A program made the position numbers and the translations under genes. Of a stretch of 9,797 nt of DNA, positions 1 to 7,476 are shown in pieces (the stretch's first letter is position 1; each line of letters opens with the position of its first letter). This DNA comes from Phycisphaerae bacterium (GTDB lineage Bacteria; Planctomycetota; Phycisphaerae; SM23-33), in the NCBI GenBank assembly GCA_022866005.1, contig JALHTV010000121.1, forward strand, positions 1-9,797, given 5' to 3'. The notes under the pieces were generated by a model that made no database searches, was not told the origin of the DNA, and worked only from the letters and a program-made list of their open reading frames with translations.

Positions 1-131
1 CCGCGCTGCTGGCCCACATCCGGGCCAACCTGCTCCCCCTGCCCGACGACACGCGCGTCCTGCCCGGCCATGGCCCCCCGACGACCATCGGCCACGAGAA
101 GCGGACCAACCCGTTCCTACAGGGACTCTAG
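1..131 (+). CDS. C-terminal fragment of an MBL-fold metallo-hydrolase (glyoxalase II-like), 5' end outside the window
   Basis: Reading from base 3, 42 codons run to a TAG stop at 129-131. The visible tail contains VLPGHGPPTTIGHEKRTNPF. The PGHG segment carries a late metal-binding histidine of the metallo-beta-lactamase fold, and a TTIGxEKxTNPF ending is typical of YcbL-type hydroxyacylglutathione-hydrolase-like proteins. Such enzymes hydrolyse thioesters or related substrates with a dinuclear metal centre and are cytoplasmic. The N-terminal HxHxDH motif lies upstream of the window, so neither full length nor substrate can be judged. The gene ends about 120 bp before the promoter proposed for the next gene, so the two are probably separate transcription units. 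Family membership is fairly secure; the exact enzyme is not. Confidence 0.85.
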   Translation, partial: ALLAHIRANLLPLPDDTRVLPGHGPPTTIGHEKRTNPFLQGL

Positions 132-253
132 AGGCCCTCTTGCCCGTCTAGGAGCGTGCTTGCTCCCAGGCACTACACTGGAGGTGTCCAGGGAGGGACG
201 CCGGCAGGTCGGGATTGTCGAGGGCAGGACGGCTTGGGGCTGGCAAATCCCGA

Positions 254-282
254 TTGACCGCCAGGGGGGTGGGCGTTAGTAT
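254..282 (+). promoter_or_regulatory. Sigma70-type promoter candidate for the FHA-GAF kinase gene
   Basis: TTGACC (254-259, 5 of 6 matches to the -35 consensus) is followed after exactly 17 bp by TAGTAT (277-282, 4 of 6 matches to the -10 consensus). Initiation would fall near 289, giving a leader of about 170 nt before the GTG start at 461. The -35 box lies inside an ATTGACC heptamer (253-259) and just after the right arm of an 8-bp inverted repeat, so it could also be a repeat remnant. Confidence 0.5.
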
Positions 283-313
283 GGAGTTCTCACCTGGAGT
301 CGGGTGACCTGAC

Positions 314-335
314 GGGCGCTTCTGGGGTGGCGCCC
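314..335 (+). other. Leader hairpin, GGGCGC stem with a 10-nt loop
   Basis: GGGCGC (314-319) pairs perfectly with GCGCCC (330-335) across a 10-nt loop, in the predicted 5' leader of the kinase gene. No poly-T follows, so it is not a normal intrinsic terminator. It matches no riboswitch or leader family that I recognise. A chance stem in GC-rich DNA is a fair alternative. Confidence 0.3.
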
Positions 336-460
336 CTGACTCGCCGGCAGGCAGCTTCCCAGGTCGCCGGGCGGTTGGGGACCGTCTTGACGCCGTCCCG
401 CCGGGCGCCCGCAGAAAATCGGCGGTGTGCGGTTTGGGCCGAGGTGGTTGAGGTCGCGCC

Positions 461-2079
<1,619 letters not shown>

Positions 2080-2080
<1 letters not shown>

Positions 2081-2134
2081 TTGCGGATTGCGGACGTGTC
2101 CTCCGAAGCCCGTACGGGCGAAGGAGGATTGCGG
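2080..2134 (+). repeat. ATTGCGG heptamer copies beginning on the kinase stop codon and flanking the hairpin element
   Basis: ATTGCGG occurs at 2080-2086 and immediately again at 2087-2093, then once more at 2128-2134 on the other side of the 35-bp hairpin element, sharing the last bases of that element. The A of the kinase stop codon (TGA, 2078-2080) is the first base of the first heptamer. The unit resembles the degenerate heptamers at 2160-2180 and 9719-9787. This is direct observation; no function is known to me. Confidence 0.7.
2097..2131. repeat. 35-bp imperfect-palindrome element, copy 1
   Basis: All 35 bases are identical to 9729-9763 and in the same orientation. The core (2099-2128) has outer arms TCCTCC (2099-2104) and GGAGGA (2123-2128), a symmetric GAA/GAA mismatch (2105-2107 and 2120-2122), and a fully self-complementary centre GCCCGTACGGGC (2108-2119). 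As RNA or single-stranded DNA it would fold as a 6-bp stem, a 3x3 purine internal loop that could form sheared G-A pairs, a 4-bp stem and a GTAC loop. It lies between the convergent kinase and rnfB genes. No T-run follows on either strand, so it is not a canonical terminator. It looks like a dispersed REP-like or miniature element. Confidence 0.85.
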
Positions 2135-2159
2135 AGTTCGACGGATCCCCATCCCCCCC

Positions 2160-2180
2160 CGTCAATCGTCAACGGTCAAT
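2160..2180 (-). repeat. Three contiguous degenerate heptamers downstream of rnfB
   Basis: Read on the minus strand from 2180, the sequence is ATTGACC, GTTGACG, ATTGACG with no gaps. The first base is the A of the rnfB stop codon (TGA, 2182-2180), the same geometry as at the kinase stop on the opposite strand. An 8-base C run (2153-2160, plus strand) abuts the tract and overlaps its last base. Confidence 0.65.
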
Positions 2181-3097
2181 CACCCGTGCCACTCGGTCTT
2201 GTCGACGGTGGTCTTGAAGTCCGGCTTGACGATGGCGGGGGCTTCCTCCGCCGCGACGGCCTGAAGGTCCTTGGCGGAGGGTTTGCCGACGAACAGGATG
2301 CGCTTCATCGGGCACTTCTGGATGAGCAGGTCGGCGGCCTCCATTTTGTCGGGGTCGTACTTGTCGTAGTCGATCCGCGACAGGTGGTCCTTCATGTGGA
2401 ACAGCTCGCTGATCCGCGAGCAGGCCATGCAGCCGATGCAGCCGACCTTGCAGACCGCTCTGACGTCCTTGCCGAAGTCCAGATTGGAGCAGGTCACCGC
2501 CAGCATCCGCTCGCTCTTGAACGGCACCATCGAGATGATGTGTCGCGGGCAGGCCCGCTCACAGGCGGCACAGCCCACGCAGGCGTCGTAGTCTACCGTG
2601 GCCAGCCCGTCGACGATGTGGATGGCGTCGTAATTGCACACCTGCACGCAATCGTCCAGTCCCAGGCAGCCGTAGGTGCAGCCCTGGATCCCGGAGATGA
2701 GGTTCGCCGCCCCGCAGGTGGGCTCGCTGGCGAGGTAGTCGTGGCGCTTCAGGCGGTCGGAGGTGCGTGCCCCGCAGTGCACCACCGGCCGATAGGGCCA
2801 GGTCTGGCCCAGCTCGATGCCCATGATCTTGGCCAGTTCCTTCGCGCAGCTCACGCCGCCCGGCAGACACTTGGCGACCGGCATCTTTCCGGCCACGACG
2901 GCCGCGGCGTAGTCCGCGCACCCCGCGCAACCGCAGGCGCCGCAGTTGATCCCCGGTAGGGCCGCCAGCACCGCGTCGTACTTGGGGTCCGTCACCACGT
3001 GGAAGACGCGGTTGGCCCAGCCCAGCGCGTGGCCGGCGACCACGGCCAGCAGCAGCATCGTCCCGGCAGCCATCAATACCAGGATCCAGGCGAACAT
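2180..3097 (-). CDS. rnfB: RnfB, iron-sulfur ferredoxin-interacting subunit of the Rnf complex
   Basis: This 305-residue protein takes electrons from or gives them to ferredoxin at the cytoplasmic face of the membrane. An N-terminal membrane anchor (about residues 3-25) is followed by a Cys-rich Fe-S domain starting CGACGCAGC (C52, C55, C60, then C77). Ferredoxin-like clusters follow: C140-x3-C144-x5-C150-x3-C154, which I recall as the clostridial/Bacteroidetes-type RnfB pattern, then C173-x2-C176-x2-C179-x3-C183-P. A third Cys-rich block (C203, C216, C220, C223, C226, C262) looks like a degenerate extra ferredoxin domain without the usual CxxxCP tail. The start is ATG at 3097, 10 nt after the rnfA stop, with SD GAGGTG at 3109-3104. 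An upstream ATG extension is possible but would overlap rnfA and precede the anchor. It is the last gene of the operon. Confidence 0.95.
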   Translation of the reverse strand: MFAWILVLMAAGTMLLLAVVAGHALGWANRVFHVVTDPKYDAVLAALPGINCGACGCAGCADYAAAVVAGKMPVAKCLPGGVSCAKELAKIMGIELGQTWPYRPVVHCGARTSDRLKRHDYLASEPTCGAANLISGIQGCTYGCLGLDDCVQVCNYDAIHIVDGLATVDYDACVGCAACERACPRHIISMVPFKSERMLAVTCSNLDFGKDVRAVCKVGCIGCMACSRISELFHMKDHLSRIDYDKYDPDKMEAADLLIQKCPMKRILFVGKPSAKDLQAVAAEEAPAIVKPDFKTTVDKTEWHG

Positions 3098-3103
3098 CTC
3101 AGC

Positions 3104-3110
3104 CACCTCA
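3104..3110 (-). promoter_or_regulatory. rnfB ribosome-binding site overlapping the rnfA stop codon
   Basis: On the minus strand TGAGGTG (3110-3104) combines the rnfA TGA stop with a GAGGTG Shine-Dalgarno sequence, 6 nt before the rnfB ATG. A ribosome finishing rnfA would sit on the rnfB initiation site, which suggests translational coupling. It also supports 3097 as the rnfB start. Confidence 0.75.
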
Positions 3111-3800
3111 GTGTTGGAACAGGGCCGCCAGGCTCTTGTCCACGCCCGCAAAGCCCATGAACGCCAGCGCCAGCAACCCGGCGATGATCATCGTGATGCC
3201 CGGCCCGCGCAGGGGTTTGGGCACGTCGGCCAGATCCAGTTCCTCTCGGATACCCGCCATGATCACGATGGCCAGCAGGAAGCCGACTCCCGCGAACACC
3301 GCGTAGGTCAGCGTCTTGCCCAGGTCCCAGAACAAAGGTCCCGTCGCCCCGGAGACGTGCTTCATGACCTCCAGGCACACGAACAGGATCACGCAGTTGG
3401 TCGTGATCAGCGGCAGGTAGACCCCGAACGCCTTGTACAAGCCCGGAACGAACTTCCGCAGGTACATCTCCACCAGCTGCACGGCCGCCGCGATCAGAAA
3501 GATGTAGACGATGTAGTTGAGGATGCTCAGGTCCACCACGGCCGTCGACTGCGGATTGATCGTGTGCCACACCCAACTCGTCAGCGGGGCGCCCGGGGCC
3601 AGGATGAAGTACGTGCACATCCAGCTCAGCGCGGCCGCCAGGGCGGTCACGAACGTCACGGCCGCTCCCATGCCGAAGGCCATGTCCAACCGGCGCGACA
3701 CCCCGATGAACGGGCAGTTCCCCACGAAGAAGTGAAACACCATGTTGTTGATCAACGCCGTGGAGACCGCGATCAGGATGATCGAACTAAGGTAGTCCAT
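3108..3800 (-). CDS. rnfA: RnfA, integral membrane core subunit of the Rnf complex
   Basis: This 230-residue multi-helix membrane protein belongs to the RnfA/NqrE family. Family signatures are LINNMVFHFFVGNCPFIGVS (residues 17-36) and LPLITTNCVILF (129-140). C29 and C136 are the two conserved membrane cysteines that, with the pair in RnfE, are thought to hold an Fe-S centre at the RnfA-RnfE interface and pass electrons across the membrane. The C-terminal ADVPKPLRGPGITMIIAGLL segment is also typical. At 230 residues it is longer than the roughly 190-195 usual for the family; comparison from memory with E. coli RsxA places most of the extra length in a hydrophilic insert at about residues 70-90 between helices 2 and 3. 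The start is 11 nt after the rnfE stop, with SD GAGGTG. Confidence 0.95.
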   Translation of the reverse strand: MDYLSSIILIAVSTALINNMVFHFFVGNCPFIGVSRRLDMAFGMGAAVTFVTALAAALSWMCTYFILAPGAPLTSWVWHTINPQSTAVVDLSILNYIVYIFLIAAAVQLVEMYLRKFVPGLYKAFGVYLPLITTNCVILFVCLEVMKHVSGATGPLFWDLGKTLTYAVFAGVGFLLAIVIMAGIREELDLADVPKPLRGPGITMIIAGLLALAFMGFAGVDKSLAALFQH

Positions 3801-3807
3801 GCGATGT

Positions 3808-3814
3808 CACCTCA
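3808..3814 (-). promoter_or_regulatory. rnfA ribosome-binding site overlapping the rnfE stop codon
   Basis: TGAGGTG (3814-3808, minus strand) fuses the rnfE stop with the GAGGTG Shine-Dalgarno sequence of rnfA, 7 nt before its ATG. The same arrangement recurs at the rnfA-rnfB junction, which suggests coupled translation of E, A and B. Confidence 0.75.
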
Positions 3815-4444
3815 CGCCGCCGCCGGGGTGCGCTTCCGTTTCCGCGAACCGATCCAGTTGGCCGCACCCATCAGCAGCCCCAGGGTGATGAACGCCCCGG
3901 GCGGCTGGATCATGATCGACCAGTTCACCCACCAGGACGGCATCACGCGGAGATCAAACCACGTGCCGCTGCCCAGGATCTCTCGGAACGTGCCGATGCT
4001 GGCCAGGCCCAGGGCGAATCCCAGCGTCTGGCCGATCGCGTCGGCCGTCGAGGCCAGCACCCCCTGCCGGGCCGCGCACACCTCGCAGCGGGCGATGATG
4101 ATGCAGTTGACGATGATCAGCGGCACGTAGGGGCCGAGCTGCTTGCTCATCGTGTAGAAGTACGCGGCCAGGAACTTGTCGGCGATGGTCACGAACGACG
4201 CGATCGTCAGCACGAACACCAGAATCCGCAGGTGCGGTTTGAGCAGCTTGCGGATGAGGCTGGTCATGATGTTGGAACCGATCATCACGAAGGCGACCGC
4301 TCCCACCATCGTCATGGCCGATTTCATGTTGTTGCTCACGGCCAACGTCGGGCAGATGCCCAGGATCTGCCGATACGTGGGGTTCTCCGGGAGGATGCCA
4401 CCCAGGAACCGCTCCAGAGGCGTGGGGCCGTCGCTGTTGGGCAT
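3812..4444 (-). CDS. rnfE: RnfE, integral membrane core subunit of the Rnf complex
   Basis: This 210-residue hydrophobic protein belongs to the RnfE/NqrD family and pairs with RnfA in the membrane. Signatures are NPTYRQILGICPTLAVSNNM (residues 21-40, C31) and YVPLIIVNCIIIARCEVCA (106-124, C114). C31 and C114 are the conserved cysteines expected to share the interfacial Fe-S centre with RnfA; C120 and C123 are additional. The length is normal for the family. The protein ends in a basic tail (GSRKRKRTP), consistent with a cytoplasmic C-terminus. It starts 8 nt after the rnfG stop, and the nearest purine-rich site is weak and about 13 nt upstream, so translation may rely on coupling to rnfG. Confidence 0.95.
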   Translation of the reverse strand: MPNSDGPTPLERFLGGILPENPTYRQILGICPTLAVSNNMKSAMTMVGAVAFVMIGSNIMTSLIRKLLKPHLRILVFVLTIASFVTIADKFLAAYFYTMSKQLGPYVPLIIVNCIIIARCEVCAARQGVLASTADAIGQTLGFALGLASIGTFREILGSGTWFDLRVMPSWWVNWSIMIQPPGAFITLGLLMGAANWIGSRKRKRTPAAA

Positions 4445-4452
4445 GGCTGGGT

Positions 4453-5028
4453 CTATTCCTTCACCGCTCCGGAAGCGAGCTTCTGGCGGAAGTCCGCCAC
4501 GGTCTTGTTGACGATGTCGGTGACGCTCTGGGAAGAAATGGTCGCTCCGCTGATGGCCGCGATCTCCGTCCGTCCGGCTGTGGCGGCCTTCGTCACGCTC
4601 AGCGGATCACCGGCCGGCTTGCCGGCGAACTGCGCCCGCCACGCTTCTTTGGTGATCTTGTCCCCCAAGCCGGGCGTCTCCTTCTGGGCCAGCACGCTCA
4701 TGCCCGTGATCGTCTCCCCCTGCGCGTCCAGCCCCACCAGCAGCTCGATGATGTCGGCAAAGCCCTGGCCCATGCCCGGCAGCACCCAGCCGACCAGCTT
4801 GCCGGACTCGTCCACCGCACGATAGATGACCGTCTCACCGACGACCTGCTCGACGCCCCGCACCGCCCCGGGGACCAGGCGGGGGATCTGGTTCATCGTG
4901 TCGTCGCGCTTGTTGTCGGCGATCTTGGCGCTAAGGCCCGCGTGCACGCCCGCCAGGGCCGCTCCAAAAACCCCGCAGAGCACCAGCACCAGCCAGGCCT
5001 GCCGGATGTAATGTCTGTCTTGGGTCAT
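4453..5028 (-). CDS. rnfG: RnfG, FMN-bearing extracytoplasmic subunit of the Rnf complex
   Basis: This 191-residue protein has one N-terminal membrane helix (about residues 11-32) and an FMN-binding domain facing the outside of the membrane. The SGAT motif at 160-163 predicts covalent phosphoester attachment of FMN to T163, a modification made in this family by the ApbE flavin transferase. The ETPGLG motif (117-122) is also conserved. It receives electrons from or passes them to the RnfA/E core and RnfD. It begins 13 nt after the rnfD stop; I see no strong Shine-Dalgarno sequence. Length matches the family. No apbE gene lies in the window, so it must be supplied from elsewhere in the genome. 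Confidence 0.94.
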   Translation of the reverse strand: MTQDRHYIRQAWLVLVLCGVFGAALAGVHAGLSAKIADNKRDDTMNQIPRLVPGAVRGVEQVVGETVIYRAVDESGKLVGWVLPGMGQGFADIIELLVGLDAQGETITGMSVLAQKETPGLGDKITKEAWRAQFAGKPAGDPLSVTKAATAGRTEIAAISGATISSQSVTDIVNKTVADFRQKLASGAVKE

Positions 5029-5041
5029 CGTCGTCTATTCA

Positions 5042-6082
5042 CTACGCTTGTTTTTGCGGCACGGGCCCGCCCACGGGCCGCGGGACCGTCGCGCGGTTGA
5101 TCAGCGGTACGATCGAATTCATCAGCAGCACCGAGAACATCACGCCCTCCGGATACCCGCTGTAGGCCCGCATCAGCATCACCAGCGCCCCGATCCCCGC
5201 GCCGAAGATGAACTTTCCCTTGGGTGTCAGCGGGCTGGTCACCGGGTCGGTGGCGATGAAGAACGCCCCGAGCATCAGCGCCCCGCCCAGCAGGTGATGC
5301 AGCACGGTGAAGGGGTGCTGGGGGTGGATCACGTCGCCCAGGCCGCCGATCACCGTCACCGTCAGGAGGACGCCGAAGGGAATCTCCCACGAGGCCGTCC
5401 GCCTCAAGCACAGGTACAGCCCGCCCAGGATGCACGCCAGGGCACCGGTCTCACCCAGCGAGCCGTTGGTGTTGCCCAGCAGCTCAGGCACCAGCGTTGA
5501 CCACTGCGGGCCGGCGTCGGGGGCCATCTGCCTCGCGGCCGTCAGGGGCGTGGCCTGCGTCACCACGTTCACGGTCGAGTGGGGATCGACGTAGGCGCTC
5601 GCGCCCATCAGCGTGGCGAAGCACACCATCACGAACGCCCGCCCGACCATCGCGGGGTTGAAGATGTTCTGCCCCAGCCCGCCGAAGACGGCCTTGCCGA
5701 TCCCGATGGCCACCAGCGAACCGATCGCGCCCACGTACCACGGTGCGATCGGCGGCAGCGAGAAGGCCAGGATCAGCCCCGTCACCACGGCCGAGAGGTC
5801 GCCCACGCTGATCGGCCGGCGGCGCATGGCCGTGAAGACCAGCTCCGCCAACACGCAACTGACCACGCAGATGACCATCTGCCGCACCGCGTAATGGCGG
5901 AAGACCACCAGCGCCACCACCGCCACCGGCACCAGGCCGATTAGCACGTCGAGCATCATCCGCCGAGTCGTCAGCGACAGACTCGACACGTGCGGGGCCG
6001 CGGCGACCTGGATCAACGCGCCCCTGTCGGCCGGAGGGGTCTCTTGGGTTTCTTGGGTCGCTTGGGTCTGGGGATCGGCCAT
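5042..6082 (-). CDS. rnfD: RnfD, FMN-bearing integral membrane subunit of the Rnf complex
   Basis: This 346-residue polytopic membrane protein belongs to the RnfD/NqrB family. It contains RRPISVGDLSAVVTGLILAF (88-107), the GGLGQNIFNPAMVGRAF segment (134-150), the flavinylation motif TQATPL with predicted FMN-linked T178, and the ATDPVTSPLTPKGK stretch (277-290) typical of the family. It forms the membrane channel with RnfA and RnfE and probably takes part in ion movement; whether Na+ or H+ cannot be read from this sequence. The chosen ATG at 6082 has an upstream AGGA at good spacing and lies 41 nt after the rnfC stop. The frame stays open upstream through rnfC, but those starts have poor support. 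The hydrophilic N-terminus carries a 9-bp in-frame tandem repeat encoding TQA/TQE/TQE. Confidence 0.94.
   Translation of the reverse strand: MADPQTQATQETQETPPADRGALIQVAAAPHVSSLSLTTRRMMLDVLIGLVPVAVVALVVFRHYAVRQMVICVVSCVLAELVFTAMRRRPISVGDLSAVVTGLILAFSLPPIAPWYVGAIGSLVAIGIGKAVFGGLGQNIFNPAMVGRAFVMVCFATLMGASAYVDPHSTVNVVTQATPLTAARQMAPDAGPQWSTLVPELLGNTNGSLGETGALACILGGLYLCLRRTASWEIPFGVLLTVTVIGGLGDVIHPQHPFTVLHHLLGGALMLGAFFIATDPVTSPLTPKGKFIFGAGIGALVMLMRAYSGYPEGVMFSVLLMNSIVPLINRATVPRPVGGPVPQKQA
6043..6067 (-). repeat. 9-bp in-frame tandem repeat in the 5' end of rnfD
   Basis: On the plus strand CTTGGGT recurs at 6043, 6052 and 6061, exactly 9 bp apart. In rnfD this encodes a T-Q-A, T-Q-E, T-Q-E tripeptide run (residues 6-14) ahead of the first membrane helix. 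A copy-number change would add or remove three residues without a frameshift. Confidence 0.7.
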
Positions 6083-6123
6083 CGTCTTTCCTAAGCATTC
6101 CTCGCCGCATCCGCCGGCCGGGG

Positions 6124-7476
6124 CTACTTGCCGGCGGCCTGGGCCTTGCCCTGGCGGATCAACTGCACCAGCGGAATCCCCGCCGGGCAGACGTACCCGC
6201 AGCAGCCGCACTCGCAACAGGCCTCGACATAGTATCGCTGTGCGAGCTCCAGGTTGCCGCCGCGCACGGCCAGGGCGATCCGCGTGGGCACCAGGTTCAG
6301 CGGGCAGACGTCCACGCACCGCCCGCAGTGGACGCAGGCGGTCTCGTGGGTCCGGCGGACGTCGTCGGCCGTCAGCACGGTCACGCCGCTGGTGCCCTTG
6401 GTCACGGGCGTGTCCATATCGCCCACGGCGAAGCCCATCATCGGCCCGCCGGCGACGACGCGCACGGCCTCGTCCGTCAATCCGCCGCAGTGGGCGATCA
6501 GCTCACCGTACGTCACACCGATCGGCACCAGCAGGTTCTTGGGATGCACGACGCCCTCCCCCGAGACCGTCACCACGCGGTGGGTCAAGGGCTTGCCGTG
6601 CAGCACCGCCCGCGCGACGGCGGTGGCCGTGGCGACGTTCAGCACCACCACGCCCACGTCCAGCGGCAGCCCGCCGGTGGGCACCTCCCGGCCCAGCACC
6701 GCCGGGACTACCTGGCGCTCGCCGCCCTGGGGATACTTGGTGCGGACGGAGATGATTTCGATGCCGCTCCCGTTAGCGGCGCGGCGCATCGTGTCGATGG
6801 CCAGGGGTTTGTTGTCCTCGACGGCCAGGACGATCCGCCCCGCCCCGGCCGCCGCGGCAGCCAGCAGCGCCCCGGAGATGATCGGGCCGGGCGCCTGGAG
6901 CATCAGCCGGTAATCGGCCGTCAGGTACGGCTCGCACTCGCACCCGTTGACCAGCAGCGTGTCCACCGGGCGCTTCTCGTTGCGCGCCAGCTTGACGTGC
7001 GTGGGGAAGCCGGCCCCGCCCATGCCCACCACACCGGCCGCCCGGACGGCCTCGACGATCTGCTTGGGGTCCTGGCGGTCCAGACCGCTCTTGGGCCAGT
7101 CGCCGCCGAACAGCTCCTCCCACAAGGCCGGGCCCCTGAGCTGCTGCTCGGCGGCCTTGATGGGAATGGCCCGCACGTGCCGGCCATTGGGCAGCGTGGT
7201 CATCGCGGCCATCCCGACCGTCCCCGCCACCGTCGCGTGGACCGGGGCCGAGACGAACGCCTTCGCCTCCCCGACGACGTCTCCCAGGGCGACTTCCTGC
7301 TTGGCCGCGACGGCCGCCTCGCAGGGCGCGCCCAGGTGTTGCAGCAGCGGGATCAGCACCTGCGACGGCGGGGGCAGCACTTCAATGGCCAGGTCGGCCG
7401 CCATCGCCTTGCGGTACGGCGGATGGACGCCCCGACCGAACGTGCCCGGCCCGGACGATTTCGTGAGGGTACTCAT
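6124..7476 (-). CDS. rnfC: RnfC, NADH-interacting Fe-S/flavin subunit of the Rnf complex
   Basis: This 450-residue peripheral cytoplasmic subunit is where Rnf reacts with NAD. The N-terminus GRGVHPPYRK (14-23) is typical. A NuoF-like nucleotide/flavin fold follows with GMGGAGFPTHVK (151-162) and NGCECEPYLTADYRLM (177-192), then an SLBB-like region. Two 4Fe-4S motifs close the protein: C381-x2-C384-x2-C387-x3-C391-P and C420-x2-C423-x2-C426-x3-C430-P. It is the short clostridial-type form and lacks the long Ala/Lys-rich tail of E. coli RsxC (about 740 residues). Its ATG overlaps the upstream TGA as ATGA (7476-7473), so it is probably translated by coupling; the nearest AAGGAG is about 16 nt upstream. 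Confidence 0.95.
   Translation of the reverse strand: MSTLTKSSGPGTFGRGVHPPYRKAMAADLAIEVLPPPSQVLIPLLQHLGAPCEAAVAAKQEVALGDVVGEAKAFVSAPVHATVAGTVGMAAMTTLPNGRHVRAIPIKAAEQQLRGPALWEELFGGDWPKSGLDRQDPKQIVEAVRAAGVVGMGGAGFPTHVKLARNEKRPVDTLLVNGCECEPYLTADYRLMLQAPGPIISGALLAAAAAGAGRIVLAVEDNKPLAIDTMRRAANGSGIEIISVRTKYPQGGERQVVPAVLGREVPTGGLPLDVGVVVLNVATATAVARAVLHGKPLTHRVVTVSGEGVVHPKNLLVPIGVTYGELIAHCGGLTDEAVRVVAGGPMMGFAVGDMDTPVTKGTSGVTVLTADDVRRTHETACVHCGRCVDVCPLNLVPTRIALAVRGGNLELAQRYYVEACCECGCCGYVCPAGIPLVQLIRQGKAQAAGK

Larger units (their letters stand above)
132..460. other. Gene-free interval with a promoter candidate and a long structured leader
   Basis: No convincing coding sequence was found. The open frame at 70-279 starts inside the hydrolase tail in another frame and has the Arg/Pro/Gly-rich composition of a GC-rich shadow. 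Inverted repeats seen: GGAGC/GCTCC (151-155/162-166, 20 nt after the hydrolase stop, no T-run); GGTGTCC/GGACGCC (183-189/196-202, one G-U pair); TCGGGATT/AATCCCGA (209-216/246-253); and GGGCGC/GCGCCC (314-319/330-335). Two isolated heptamers of the ATTGNCG type described below also occur (ATTGTCG at 214-220, ATTGACC at 253-259). In GC-rich DNA some of these repeats will be chance. Confidence 0.6.

Noticed and set aside
151..166. GGAGC/GCTCC hairpin after the hydrolase gene as an intrinsic terminator
   Set aside because: Only a 5-bp stem with a 6-nt loop and no T-run follows, so it is too weak to call.
2081..2959. Plus-strand open frame starting just after the kinase
   Set aside because: It overlaps rnfB antisense and begins in the repeat element; its composition is shadow-like.
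2946..4130. Plus-strand open frame of 394 codons opposite rnfA and rnfE
   Set aside because: No domain features, and it covers two well-supported membrane-protein genes on the other strand.
6083..6319. Upstream extension of rnfD into rnfC
   Set aside because: The residues are the out-of-frame reading of the Cys-rich end of rnfC; the ATG at 6082 has a proper AGGA site and the family-like start.
2180..7476. Assignment of the operon as Na+-translocating NQR
   Set aside because: RnfB with ferredoxin-type clusters and an RnfC with two C-terminal 4Fe-4S motifs are present and there is no NqrF, so it is Rnf.
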